Shown piece by piece: positions 1 through 12,178 of a stretch of 64,000 nt of DNA. Source of the DNA: Zasmidium citrigriseum (lineage: Eukaryota > Ascomycota > Dothideomycetes > Mycosphaerellales > Mycosphaerellaceae); NCBI GenBank assembly GCA_002786025.1, contig NHNW01000042.1:1-64000 (forward strand), written 5' to 3'. Under the pieces are notes generated by a model. It ran no database searches, had not been told where the DNA came from, and worked only from the letters and a program-made list of their open reading frames with translations. Position 1 is the stretch's first letter. Each line of letters starts with the position of its first letter. Made by a program: the position numbers and the translations under genes.

Positions 1-398
1 GTAGTACTCCTAGTTATATCTAATCTAATATCCCTTAATACTTAGGAACGCTACCCTTATAGTACGAGCGGACTAGCTATCTATAGCGAACGCGATACTC
101 GAAGCTAATAAGATTTAGTCCTTTAGATTAGCGATTACTATTATTTCGTAGTCTTAGATTTTTTTCCTCTACGTTATTAACAATCGAAATACTAGACTCG
201 TATAGAAATACTAATATATCTTTTAAATACTCGACCGCTCGAAAAAGTCTAGTAGTAGACCGTTAGTAACGATTATATTAGTCTATAGACTTATAAAGTC
301 GTTTAGTATTAGCGCCTCTATACTAGGTATATTTCGTTTCTTTTACGCCTAGTAACTGTTAGTATTTTAAAACCGAGTTTTAAAGGTCTCTAGTTAAT

Positions 399-460
399 AT
401 ATCTAGTAGATGTATCTAGTAGATATATCTAGTAGATATATCTAGTAGATATATCTAGTA
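399..460. repeat. 12-bp tandem repeat
   Basis: About five copies of a 12-bp unit (TATCTAGTAGAT with one TG-containing variant) lie head to tail inside the RIP block. No coding role is visible. Confidence 0.85.
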
Positions 461-1534
461 TCTTATAAGACGAATATAAACTAATACTTATAAACTCTTC
501 CTTTAATCTCGAGGCCTCGTCGTCTAGACGCCCTTACTATTTCGCTTCTCGTTAATACTAGACTATCGTTAGGTATCGATCGGCCGTCGCGGTTCCCTAA
601 CTAATACCTAGATAAGTAAGTACTATACCGCAAATCTTATAAACGAGAGTAGGTATACCGTCTCTCCTAACTCCTTTAAAGAAGAAGCTCTAGGTATAGG
701 ACTTCTATTATAGACTATTAAATATAAAGGGAAGCCCTTTATATCGCTTAACTAGACGCTTATATTTCGGCGTCTTATAGGCGCCTACCTACTATATATC
801 TATAAGTGTCTATACTTACTTTTCCTATCTATACTTATATAAGAATACTCCTCGTTAAGACTTAAGATTAGACGTATCGATTAAGCTTAGGATAGGCGGT
901 AAGCTAAGTAGTTACCCTAGCGATAGAAGAGTAGGAGAGCTTTATTAGTCCTACTAAAAGAGGCGACGTTAGGCTAGTATTATTTACGACTACGAATTAC
1001 TACGCTAACGTCGACGGGCTAGTAATAGGCTATTCTATATAGTTAGTAGATTATTATTCGTTCTACGATTTAACCTTATAAGCCGTCGCGAATCTTTAAG
1101 ATTCCGATAAGATATAGATCGTATCTCGCGAGGGGTTAAAGTATAATTAGAGTCTAGTCGTCGAGGTATATATTAAGGTATTATAGATTAAAGATATAAT
1201 AGTAGTTAAAGGAAATAGTATAATCTTTTAAGTCTCGCTATTAGGTATATACTTATTACCCTAGTAACTATCTAATCGCTTATTACGTCCTCGTCCTCCT
1301 CGCTAAAAGGATCCTCTATTACCTCGTCCTAGCCCTATCTAATACTACTAGCGTTATCGTTAACGTCTTATTAAGGCTATACTTATTACTTAGCGTAACC
1401 TTACTTAGCGCGCTCTTCGATACCCTACGTAATACCTTACGCCTAAGCTTCGTTATTATCTAGCTAATACGCCTACTAAGCCTAGAGGTATTACTACTTA
1501 AGAGCTTTAGCGTAGGCTATATAGCGAAGGTCTA

Positions 1535-1600
1535 CCTTAAGCTCTTCCTATTTAGGATCTTCCTTAAGCTCTTCCTACTAAAGATCCTTCTTAAGCTCTT
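1535..1600 (-). repeat. 27-bp tandem repeat in a coding ghost
   Basis: CTTAAGCTC starts at 1,536, 1,563 and 1,590, an exact 27-bp period (2.4 copies). Read on the minus strand it gives a nine-residue charged repeat (EELKEDPK then a stop where Gln is expected). The period is a multiple of three and the frame stays otherwise open, so this was probably a coding repeat before RIP. Confidence 0.7.
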
Positions 1601-3439
1601 ATATATATCTAGTACTTATAGCTAGTATCTCGTAGGGCTAAACTCCTTCCGAATTATCTAGGAATATATCTAAAAGTATCGCCTAGTCTACTTTATAGAT
1701 ATACTATATCTAGGCCTTAGTCTTACGTTTTCTAAGGGCTAGATACTTCGTCGATAGTAGCTTATAGAAGACTATCTCTATCGTTAATAGCCCCGTAATA
1801 TTCTTACTTATTAGGTATTCTATAAGGTACTAGTATAGGATTAGAAAACGCTCTAGGGTCCTTATAAAGAAGTTAAAGAGTACTTCTACTATTTCTAGCG
1901 TCTATTATAGCTAATAGTCCTAAAAGCCGTTCGTAACGAAGTCGTATCCCTCTAGAAATAGCTAGCTAAACCGAGCGAATATAATTATCGAGTCCTATAA
2001 GTAGATATTCCTAATAACTACCTTCTCTTTAGGCCTAAATAGATAATAAGGCTCGATAGGGAGTCCCGCCTTTAACCGCTTCTATATAAACGTTAGTAAA
2101 TATAGCTAGTATATATAGCTAGTAGTAGTCTATACTTACCTTCGCGACTAAGGTAGTAAATAGCTTTAATTTATTCTTTACTCTATACTTCTTCTTAGCT
2201 ATCTTAAGTATTTAAATCTTTCGTATAGTCGACTAAATAGCGTTATACTATTTAGCGTAGGTCGCTAGGAAGTATTAACGAGTCTAATCGAGTCTTACCT
2301 AAGTAAGGATCCGATCTCGAAGTATCTCCTACGACTCCCTTAGTACTAGCTATATAGTATAGTTCCCCTTCCTAGTTTCGTTCTTAACGTCGTACTTAGT
2401 TATCTTATACTAGCGCTATACTAGTAGTACTAAGTCTATCCTATAGGAGTAGTCCGTATTCGAAGGTAGATAGTCTTAATTAATATTATATCTAAGGTTA
2501 TCGTCGTCCTCCTCGTTATATCTATTATTATACTCCCTATTATCTATTAGCTTTACTAGCTATATTCGCTAGCTATATCGTATCTTACTATTACGCCTCC
2601 TATTCGCTACGTAGACGTACTCGCTATATTCGCTAGGCTTTCTTATCGAGCGCCTTAAACTCGTCTATTTATATATATACTACTACCTATTAGTTAAATT
2701 TCTAGTTCTAAGCCTTTCTATTTCTATCTATTTCTTTCTCCTCTTTAGATATCTTATTAGATCGCTTTCTATCCCGTATAGTATTCTTATATATAGAAAG
2801 CTCTCCCTCGGCTTTACGTCTCTTATTAATCTTATTCTTAGGGGTAATAGTTATATCTATAGGAAAGGGCGGTAGTATAGGGGTCTTAGTAGTCGTATTA
2901 CGTATCTAGATATCGCCGTCGTCGTCGCCGTCTATATTAAAGTATAGATAGTTTTAGAGCTCCTCGATCTTCTCCTAGGGTATATACTTACGTTTACGGT
3001 CGCCTATACTATTCGTAATATAGCTATTAATTATAGCTAGCTCTTAATATCTCCGCGTACTTATAGGCTAAATTGTCGTAGGTTATTAGGATATTATTAA
3101 GTTAAGGAGTTTAGAAGTAAATTACGACGAAGATATTTAGAAGCTACTAGTAGTATAGCCTACGCTTTCGGGTTAACGTTATATAGGCGTAGTAGACGGC
3201 CTATACCTAGTAATATAGCTAGTAACTATAAGAAAAATATACTTATATTATCTCGTTATATACTACTTCTAGTTATAATATTATATCTAATACGTATCTC
3301 GTAGTATAGAAGGATAAGGTAAAATATCCTTCTTACTAGGCTTTTAGTAGGCTTTACTAGGCTTTTACTAGGTTAAGGCCTAGTAATAGCCTAGTATACT
3401 AGGTTAGCGCTAAGAACCTAGCCTAGTAAAACCTACTAG

Positions 3440-3900
3440 GTCGAGCCTAGCCTACTTTAGGGTCTAGTATCCCTTCTTATAGTAATTATAGTACTCGACG
3501 GTAGTAAGATACTCCTCCTTTGTCTTCGTTTTATCTTTCTTCTTCTCTAATTAGGCTTCGCTATTACTATGCTTATAGCGCTTAGGCTTTCGACCTTTAC
3601 TATTAGCGCTATAGCTACCTAACTTCTTCTCGTAATCGTTACTCTTACGACCTCGCTTATTCCTAGAGATTAGCTTATTAGTAGTTTTAATACGAGTCGC
3701 TAGCGTAACGAGTTCGTATCGTTACTTTAGAATCTCGTAGTACTTAATAATAGCGCTACGAAGGTTTAGGTTAAGCTTTATAAGAAAATAGCGTACCTTC
3801 TATAGCTCGAGGTAGTCTCTAAGTTAATCCTTAAGGATATTTAATTTAGAGGCAAATTATTTAATATCTTAATTCTATTATTAATAATATTACTCGTATT
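3440..3900 (-). mobile_element. Gag / zinc-knuckle-like ghost (retroelement relic)
   Basis: On the minus strand a Lys/Arg-rich stretch leads into EYYNYYKKGY-stop-TLK near 3,450-3,500. If RIP turned Cys (TGY) and His (CAY) into Tyr (TAY) and Trp into a stop, this corresponds to the CxxCxxxxH start of a CCHC zinc knuckle. Upstream residues resemble the end of a fungal retroelement gag. The last Cys of the motif is not evident. LTRs and a reverse transcriptase were not identified by eye, so the class of element is uncertain. Confidence 0.35.
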
Positions 3901-5764
3901 TAAGGGTAATAGTAAGTATATAGTTTACTAGGTCCTCGACTACGTTAAGATACTATATCTTAAAGTTAGTATATAGGTATCCTTAGTTAAGCTCTTCGAT
4001 ATTATAGTCTATATACTAGCGCTTACTCGTTTCGCGTACGAGGTATATAATACTATATAGCGTCTTCGCCTTATCTATACTATACGTTTACCTAGATAGG
4101 CTAAAGATTAGGTCTAAATCTCGAAGAAATAATCTAGCTTCCTTAATAGACGTAGCCTTATAAAATACGGGTTCCTTAAGCTTTAGACGCGCTCTACTTA
4201 TAAAGGTAACTAGTTCTTCTCCTATAAAGGACGGGATAGCTAAGGGTTCGTATCTATAGAGGAGAGGACTCTCGTCTTACTATCGCTATAGTAGCGTCTA
4301 ACTTACGTCGTTATTATTATCGTTATTATCGTCGTCGTCTCTATCGTCTAACCTATCTAGGTCTAAAGTCGAGTTCGTAGGAGGTTACCCTATAGTACGC
4401 TTAAGTTTCGCGATACCTACTCGTAAGGTACTAGCTTCTATATCTTACTATAGGGTAGTATACTCTTACTAAAGGCGATCGAGCTCTTAGTTAGGCGTTT
4501 CGCTATTATCGTTATTATAGTTTTTATTTAAAGCGCCTAGCGCGTTATTATTATTATCCGCGTTCGTATCCCCTTTAGGATTAGGCTTAGTAGGGCCTTC
4601 TTTATCGCTAATCTAAGTCTAACTATTATTCGAAGGATACTACGCCCTAGCTAAGGCTCGCGTATAAGTAGCTATTAAAGGGCTAGTAATAGTAGTTTAA
4701 GCTCTTAGCGCTATATCGTTAGGATTCTATAGACTACGACTATTAGGAGAAATTAGAACTATAATAACGAGCTAGTACTCTACGTATAGAGGAAGCTAGT
4801 ACGAAAAGGCTATAGCGTAGGTATAACGTAATAGAGTAGCTATCTACTTAAAGGGTATATCGTAGTATATAGAACGCTCTCGACTAAACTAAGGGTCTAA
4901 AGATAAACTAATTTCTACCTTTTACTCGAGACGTATACGTCTCTTATTTAAATCTCTATTATACTAGACCTATAGGGATCTAATATACTAGGATCTACGG
5001 CTCTCTATTTCTATTCTCTATACTAAGGTACGTAACCCCTACGATTCGTAGGTATTACGCCTAACCTCTTTTCCCTAGCTAATTAGATCTACTAACCCGG
5101 CTACTAAGACTAGGCTTCTAACCTTACCTCCTAATCCTACCTTTATAGCGAGCTAACTTCTTCTACTTATAAGCTTAAATTAGTATTAAGATAGCGTTTA
5201 GTAGCTACTAGAAGTACTTAGTAGACCTTTAACTATAGTAGTAAGACTCTATAAAGTAAATATTAGCCTATCTTATTATACTTCTTTATATCTATATTAC
5301 TTATAAACTACCTTAACTATATATAGATAGCTAAAGGGTTAGATAATCTAATAGGAAGTATATTTAGCTACCGCCTACCCTCTATAGAGCGTTATCTAGG
5401 CTAGTATCGCTAAGACTAATTATATAGAAGTCGTTAGTACTAGAAATAAAAGTAGTTAATATAGTAATTATAATATAAAAATATATTTATAGCTACGCTA
5501 ATAGGGTAGTAGTTATTAATAATAGTAAAGTTTATAGATAAAGGAAGGCGTAAGAAAGCTAGCGTTTATCGCTTAATATACTAAATATTAAAGGTTAGGA
5601 AGTAAGGATATTAAATCGTATCTATTAATTATAAGTTAGTCTTAAATTTAAAGAATTAGTATAGTATATACGTCTATACGCGACTATATAAAGATTAAAC
5701 TATATTTACCCTTCCTAGATACTAAGAAAAATACTAAATACGAAGCTACCTATAACGTTAGACT

Positions 5765-6860
5765 TTACCTTTTAGCTAGCTCTTATTCCTTCTTATCCTT
5801 TATAATTACCTTTATTATTAACTACTATATTAAGCGATAGTTCTTACGCTCTTTATAATAGTTCTTAGCGTCCTTACGACGCTTTTTAGCCTCTAGTTCT
5901 ATCTACTTCTTAAAGATAGCTATTATAGAATTAAAGTAGCTATTAGCTTTACTTATAATATAGTCTATAGCGACTTACTAGCGTTTAGCTAACCTTCTTT
6001 AGCTACGAACTAGCTACTTATCTTTAGACTCTAGATTACTAGTAAGGTTAATCTTCTTAATATCCTCTTCCTTTTTATTATATATAATACTAACCTTTTA
6101 CTTTAGGCCTACTAATTTAAACTCTATCTTACGATAAGCCTACGCCTACTTCTCTTTAAAGTCTAGCTTCTTAGCTTTTTTCTAGGCTTCCTTCTTATCT
6201 AGTAGGTTACTTAGACGTTAGATAGTAAGGCGATAGTTACTTATATTATAACTAGTACCTTAAAGGCTATTCTTAACGCCCTTTTTAAACTTAGGTATCT
6301 ACCCTTTAATCTACTACCCTAGAGCTACCTACCCGCCTATTATAGACCTTTTTAAGCTCTTCTTTAGAGCTAACGTCGTCTACGCTCTAATCTTACTCTC
6401 TATTATAGTAAACTAATAATTAATAGACTCCTTCTCGCTTATTAGATAATTATAATACCCTAGTATTATATTAATAGCCTATAGGCGCTACTTCTCTAGC
6501 TATTTAGTATATATCTTAGCCTACTCCTTAATATTACTAGTCCTTATAGTATAAGTTACCTTCTTAACTATAATATCTTCTATAAATATAACGTCTTTCT
6601 TCGCCTTAGGCTTAGGCTAACTAGCTAGAGTTAAAGTACTAGTATCTATAGTACTAATTATCTCTATAGTCTTAGAGTAAGCCTAACGTAAAGAGGTAGT
6701 AGTAGTAAATATAGCGATACTATTACTCTTAGCTATATATAGAGGTAATAACTAGACTAGCCTAGGCTACTTACGATAGGTTACTAGCGCTAGATCTTTA
6801 ACTACTAGTAAGGGCGATAAGCTTAGAGCGTCGATATTAACCTAGTCGCTACTAGAGTAA
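5765..6860 (-). pseudogene. RIP-degraded coding ghost, Lys/Gln-rich, unknown family
   Basis: The minus strand can be read for several hundred codons with interruptions almost only by TAA/TAG, as expected from CAA/CAG or TGG after RIP. The inferred product is rich in Lys, Glu and Ile with heptad-like charged stretches towards its C-terminus, suggesting a coiled coil. No family was recognised. It probably belonged to a transposable element or a repeated gene. Confidence 0.4.
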
Positions 6861-7325
6861 GATACGTTAGCTAGTAAGTTATTATATTATACTACGTACT
6901 ATAAATAACTAATAGTAGTAATAGAGTAGTAGATAGTACTACTATTACCTATAGTAGTATATTATTAGAGAGGGTTAGGCGGTAGTAGCTTACTCTATAG
7001 CGATTAATTATAAATCTATTAGGCCTTTTAGGTATCTTTAGCTAGTATCTAAAGTTATCTATAGTATTATTATCTTACTAACGTATATATAGATAAGAAA
7101 GAAGAAGAAGAAGCTATAGTAGTATTAATAGTAAAACGCGAGCGCGTCTATTAGACTTTTTAATTAATAGGTATATTATTATTAACTACTTTATAAGGAA
7201 GTACTCTAATCTCTATATAGTATATAGTAGCCTACGTATACTATTACTATATTAAGTAAGCGGTAAGCGGCAATTAACGGACAAGCGACTCGAAGGTTAG
7301 TAGGCTCTTAACCCTAATCGACACT

Positions 7326-8437
7326 AATATTGCCAAATCCAGCCTGTGCGGCGGCGGTAAAACTGACCTATTTCGAGACGCCGCAGACCACGCCATCGTT
7401 GCCACAGCCAATCAAATACGGTGATGTCTATCTAACTTTCATTCACCTCTCCTAAACGTTTCTTCAAGCACGTCACCAGCTACACAAGTACTCTGCCATC
7501 ACGTGGGCATTGTTTTCATGCACGCGTTAACAACAAGCTTTCCTTCTGTTCGAACCATTGACTCTTTACAGGACCTCGAATGTCTTCACGAGGCTTGTCG
7601 GCGAATTCAGAGAACAACAATGTCTGGACCGGCGGCTGCTGGAACGCGCGGACAATTTTGCCCTGGAAGCCGTGTGGTCCCGTTCCCCTCATCAGCGCAA
7701 CACCTTCCAGGAACACGAAGGGACTGCAATAACAACCAAGATGGCTGATCCTGGCTACAGGAACTTTGACACGCCGAATCCTTGAACAGCAGACTATTAA
7801 GACTACCGGTATCCCTTGAAGCCTTCACATTGGACATCGTCGTACCATGATCTGGACAAGCAGGTATTCACGAGGAAACCTCTATTCTCCGTGCCCTGCG
7901 TAAGTCGACCTTGCACTGTATACCCAGGTCTAGGTCTCAAGAATCCAGACAAGCACTTCCAAAGTGTACACAGCAACACCAGCGATGCCCAGGACAGCGA
8001 AAGAAAGTACCTGCAAACGCGTGACGTACGCGAAAACGTGTGCCTCGCGTGCAACAGAGCCCCGCAGAGACGACACGAAATTCACTTCTCCTACCACGCT
8101 GCCACCTTCCAGATGTGAACAGAAACGTTCAATTTCCCTTGGCGGCGTGGACAAATCCCCAACATTTCATTCGACAATCCCGGCTTGGCCAAGATCCTGC
8201 CCAGAGCCGCTATGCAGGTCAAGCATTGGACATGGAGACGGCACGCGAGGAGCATGCTCAGGAACACCTCCATCATTTGCTGCAGGCAAGGCCATCTCGT
8301 CGTTGTACGGCAGGTCCAGCTTGGCGCTGTACAACAACGTCAACGATGGCAACTGAGAACAACGGCCATAAAGCTGGGGTGTCCTTGAGGTAAGTCACTG
8401 GGCTTCTTGTGTTCTGTTAACTGCTCTATCTTTCATC
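7326..8437. other. Intergenic, no gene recognised
   Basis: Base composition is normal again. Several overlapping short open frames (for example 7,964-8,356 +) exist on both strands, but none has family resemblance or convincing splice structure. The right end is the promoter and 5' UTR of the phosphatase gene. Confidence 0.5.
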
Positions 8438-10391
8438 ATGTTGGGCAAGACGGCTTTCATCGCTCTCCTCGCCGGAGCTGTCGCCGACTGGAATGGGAAC
8501 ATCAACTATGGCAGCCCTTCGAATGTTCATAATCTGGGAATATCGATTCCCAAGGTTAGAAAAAGGCAGGCTGGGGCTTCATACGTGAATCCACAACGTC
8601 TGAACTTCACTCATGGCGTAGCTTCTGGTGATCCGTACGCCGACAGCGTAATCCTTTGGGTGAGTACCATTGGACTAGGCAGTGTGCATTGCTAATCTTC
8701 AGGTAGACCCGCGCCAGTCCCATGATGAACAACGACGATAGCAATGTAACAGTCTCAGGAACCGCAGGCCTGTACAATCACGACAATCAGCAATACGTCG
8801 AAGCTAGCTCCGAACCCATCTGTGTTGAATGGACAATCTCGACGGACAAGCATCTTCGTAGATCGGAAGACCGCGGGCGAGCCTACACGTCGTCTGACAT
8901 TGACTATACCGTCAAAGTTGAGGCAAACAGATTGAAGCCGTTTACCTGGTATTACTACCAATTCAGCATTTGCAACAGCGACAACAAAAGTCCAGTGGGT
9001 CGTACCAAGACGGCTCCTCGACCTGGACAAGACGTGGGCGAAGTCGGTGTGGCCGTCTTCAGTTGCTCCAACTTTCCCACTGGTTACTTCAATGCATACG
9101 GAAACTCGGCAAGAAAAGACAATGTTGACTACGTCGTTCATGTAAGTGGTGAACAGCATTCTGATAGCATGTTCTGACACAGCCCCAGCTGGGTGACTAC
9201 ATCTACGAGTATGAGACAAGCTCGCCAAACTACGGCCGAGCAGTTCGTCCCGAGCGAGAGATCTTCACACTTTACGACTACCGCACTCGACTGGGCACCT
9301 ACCGCACTGACCAGGACCTGCTTCTCTCGCACAGCAAATATCCGTGGATTCCTACCTGGGATGATCATGAGGTGTCCAACAATGGCTACCGCGATGGCTC
9401 ATCTGGTCTCAACAACACTGAGGAGTCATTCGAAGAGAATGGCAGAGTTAGCGTTGACCAGAGGAAGATGAACGCTGTGCGAGCGTACTTCGAGTGGATG
9501 CCAATCCGCCAAATCAACATGGACGATGGGCTTAGAGTCTGGCGAAGCTTCAGCATCGGCAACTTGTTTGACCTCCTAATCTTGGACACTCGAAACTACG
9601 ACCGCTCCATCACTGACCTGAGCTGGAACACCGACTACCTCCCCGAAATCATGAATGATGCTGGTCGAACGATGATGGGCCAAATTCAAGAAAGCTGGTT
9701 CTACAGAAGCCTCAAGCAAAGCCGAGCGACCTGGCGACTCATCGGCTCGCAAGTCGTCTTCAGCACAATCAACGCCACATCGTGGTTTGGGGATGCGTAC
9801 AACTACGATGCTTGGGATGGCTATATGTCGAACAAGAACCGCACCCTGAAGACGCTTTACGACAACAACATCGGCAACAATGTGTTCCTGGCCGGTGATA
9901 CCCACGCAAATTGGGTCTCAGACCTGGTGTGGCTCGAAGAGAAGCCATACGACTCTGATTCAGGGCGCGGAGCTCTTGGAGCTGAGTTCGCTGGAACGGC
10001 CGTCTCTTCTACCTCATCCTTTGGTGCCGACTCCAGTCTCAGCGAGTGCAATAACCAATCCCGCGCTCTCATCGCCGACAACCCCGAATTGCAGTGGCAA
10101 GAAGGCTACTATCGCGGATACTTTGAGATGCAAATATCCACCCGTCGTGTGCGAGCTTCTTACTTCGGAACACCAAATCTGCAGAACAGGAACGGATACG
10201 AAGTTCCTCTGGCGAACTTTACCGTCGAGAATGGAGCCAACAGGCTGTCGAGGCCTGTTGCTGGAGGCGCTGTTGAGAATGGTGCTTTGCAGAACGATGG
10301 CACGGTGAGGGTTTCTAACCTCACGTTGGATACTAATACTGGTCGATGGTTTGTACATAACTTTACGAGAGTGTCGATTCCTAGCGAGTAG
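8438..10391 (+). CDS. PhoD-like secreted metallophosphatase
   Basis: Exons 8438-8659, 8707-9141 and 9189-10391 give 619 residues. The acceptors at 8706 and 9188 were chosen because they restore the family reading ...VILW|TRASPMM and VVH|LGDYIYEY. A hydrophobic N-terminus (MLGKTAFIALLAGAVA) suggests secretion. The PhoD N-terminal domain precedes a calcineurin-like core with GDYIYEY (about 221-227), WDDHE (276-280), ILDTRNYDRS and GDTHANW (455-461), which are metal-binding elements of PhoD alkaline phosphatases/phosphodiesterases. It is expected to hydrolyse phosphomonoesters or phosphodiesters outside the cell or in the secretory path. Both introns are 47 bp. The exact substrate is unknown. 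Confidence 0.88.
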
Positions 10392-10737
10392 GTTCACGAG
10401 ACAAGACGATCAGCATGGGAAATAGAGAAGATAGCAACAGAAGCAACGATTAACGTTTCCGGAGTTCCTGAATTTCGGCCATGAACGACATTCAAAATGA
10501 CATTTCACACTCGATAACGGAGCCCGGCGAGGACAAGCAGTGAATGTCAACATCAAAGTCTCGTGCCGAGCATCCAGACCCGCTGGCATCCACATCGGTG
10601 ACCTCCGACGACCCACGGAGAAGATAAGATCTTTGACATCCATTAAATATATATACATCTAAGTCTATGCCTCTCAACAAGATCCGAGCCATCAGCAACT
10701 AAACAACAGACGCAGTCCACAATCCAGCGTATTCGCA
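10392..10737. promoter_or_regulatory. Intergenic; promoter of the dioxygenase gene
   Basis: No gene is visible. A TATATATA stretch at 10,648-10,655 lies about 85 bp before the XanA-like start and may act as its TATA element. Confidence 0.4.
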
Positions 10738-11868
10738 ATGGCCATCCAAAGCAAAATCACCGTCCACAAAATCGCCCCTCCAAAGAACTCATCAATCGAC
10801 TTCGGAGCAGAAATCCGCAGCGCAGATCTCGAGAACATCACCACGACCGACTTCGAAGTCATTCGTCGGGCCCTCTACGAAAACCAAGTCATCATCTTCA
10901 AGAACCAACAACATCTTCCTCCCTCGGCTCAATACGAACTCACTCGTCTCTTCGACCCTTCCGTCCAAGCCTACGGCCATGGCAAAACCCTCGACGCAAA
11001 GAAATCGATCCTTCATCCAGACTTAAAGACAATCCCCCATCAACCTCAAGTCCAAGTCATCGGCAACGGGCCCGTCGCGGAGTTCGAAGGCCTTAAGAAC
11101 ATCACCCTTAAACACCCACACCACCGAACCTTCCACAGAGGCGTCATCTCCGACGAAGACGACCGCGACAACACCCGCTTCTACCGCTGGCACATCGACG
11201 CCGCGCTCTACGACCTCAACCCACCCCGGGTGACCTCCCTAATGGCCGTCCAAGTCCCCAAGACCGAGTATCAGAATCTTCGCTACGACGACGGCTCGAA
11301 CGACGAATTACAAGTCCCCCGCGGCAGCACGGTCTTCGTCTCCTCGTACAAAACATACGACCTCCTCTCAGCCTCCGACAAAGAATTCGCCCGCACAACC
11401 CGCGTCCAATACGCTCCTCACCCCTACGTCTGGATGAGCCAGGCAAAATCCAAAACCGACGGTCTCGGTCTCCTCTCCGAAGGCCTCGAACTCCCCTACT
11501 CCGAACTCCCACCCATCGAAGAAGGGAAAGTCAAGATCTTGCCCATGTGCTGGCGGAACCCCGTCACGGGGAAATTGGCGCTGCAGGTTCATCCTTCGGC
11601 GGTGGAGAAGTTGCATCTTAAGGACGGGAGGGTCATTGAGGATCTTGAGGAGGTTAGGAGGATTGTGCATCGGTTGCAGAGACCTGGGATTGCGCCGGAA
11701 TTTGTGTATGCTGTGGATTGGGAGGAGGGGGATTTGGCGCTGTTTAATAATCATGGGGTTTTGCATTCTGTTACGGGGTCTTTCAGGCCGGAGGAGGTGA
11801 GGATTTTCCGGCAGTGTAATTTGGCGGCGAGTGAGGAGCCGCTTGGGCCTGTTGAAGTGGCTGCTTAA
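10738..11868 (+). CDS. xanA: Alpha-ketoglutarate-dependent xanthine dioxygenase (XanA-like)
   Basis: A single exon encodes 376 residues, the usual XanA length. The protein belongs to the TauD/TfdA Fe(II)/2-oxoglutarate dioxygenases: the metal ligands fit His152-x-Asp154 in RWHIDAALYDLNPPR and a distal His in NNHGVLHSVTG (339 or 343), followed by Arg residues able to bind 2-oxoglutarate. HPDLKTIPHQPQVQVIGNG also matches my recollection of fungal XanA proteins. The known reaction is xanthine + 2-oxoglutarate + O2 to urate, succinate and CO2 in the cytosol, an alternative to xanthine dehydrogenase in purine use. The TauD family is broad, so another substrate remains possible. Confidence 0.78.
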   Translation: MAIQSKITVHKIAPPKNSSIDFGAEIRSADLENITTTDFEVIRRALYENQVIIFKNQQHLPPSAQYELTRLFDPSVQAYGHGKTLDAKKSILHPDLKTIPHQPQVQVIGNGPVAEFEGLKNITLKHPHHRTFHRGVISDEDDRDNTRFYRWHIDAALYDLNPPRVTSLMAVQVPKTEYQNLRYDDGSNDELQVPRGSTVFVSSYKTYDLLSASDKEFARTTRVQYAPHPYVWMSQAKSKTDGLGLLSEGLELPYSELPPIEEGKVKILPMCWRNPVTGKLALQVHPSAVEKLHLKDGRVIEDLEEVRRIVHRLQRPGIAPEFVYAVDWEEGDLALFNNHGVLHSVTGSFRPEEVRIFRQCNLAASEEPLGPVEVAA

Positions 11869-12178
11869 AGAACGATAGCGATGGGAGGTTGGGGATCTGG
11901 TGTGTGGGAATGGAGTTTGGATTTGATCTTCGGCATCGACTCGCAAGGCGCTGGATGAATACCCTATGATGGATCTGAGGACAGATCTACCTGCTTATGA
12001 CCACAGCAAGGCGCTGTTTGATGATACCCCGAGATAGGTCGACAGATCTACCTGCGATTGATATAGTTCCTTGATAACAACCGAGAGAGAATACAAATAT
12101 ACCCTACATTACCGTGCTCTCCCATTTCCTCCCCTCATCAAAACGTTCCCTTGACCCGGCATCAAAAGGGCAATGCAC
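11869..12178. other. Intergenic between convergent genes
   Basis: This is the shared 3' region of the dioxygenase (+) and the 2EXR-like gene (-). It contains two imperfect copies of a phrase (GGCGCTG...GATACCC...GACAGATCTACCTGC) near 11,947-11,993 and 12,010-12,054. No gene is seen. Confidence 0.4.

Larger units (their letters stand above)
1..7325. repeat. RIP-saturated repeat block (left)
   Basis: This block is AT- and TA-rich and contains only scattered CA or TG dinucleotides, while CG remains frequent. That is the outcome of CpA-to-TpA mutation on both strands (repeat-induced point mutation). Because TG has become TA, ATG is nearly absent and no open frame of useful length survives. Minus-strand coding ghosts can still be followed through TAA/TAG codons that replace Gln or Trp. 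Normal composition returns abruptly near 7,325, where CA and TG reappear. The original element is not identified; a retroelement is suggested by the gag-like ghost at about 3.45-3.9 kb. Confidence 0.9.

Noticed and set aside
7816..8356. Overlapping short open frames before the phosphatase gene
   Set aside because: No start context, family resemblance or splice structure; several frames and both strands are equally open.
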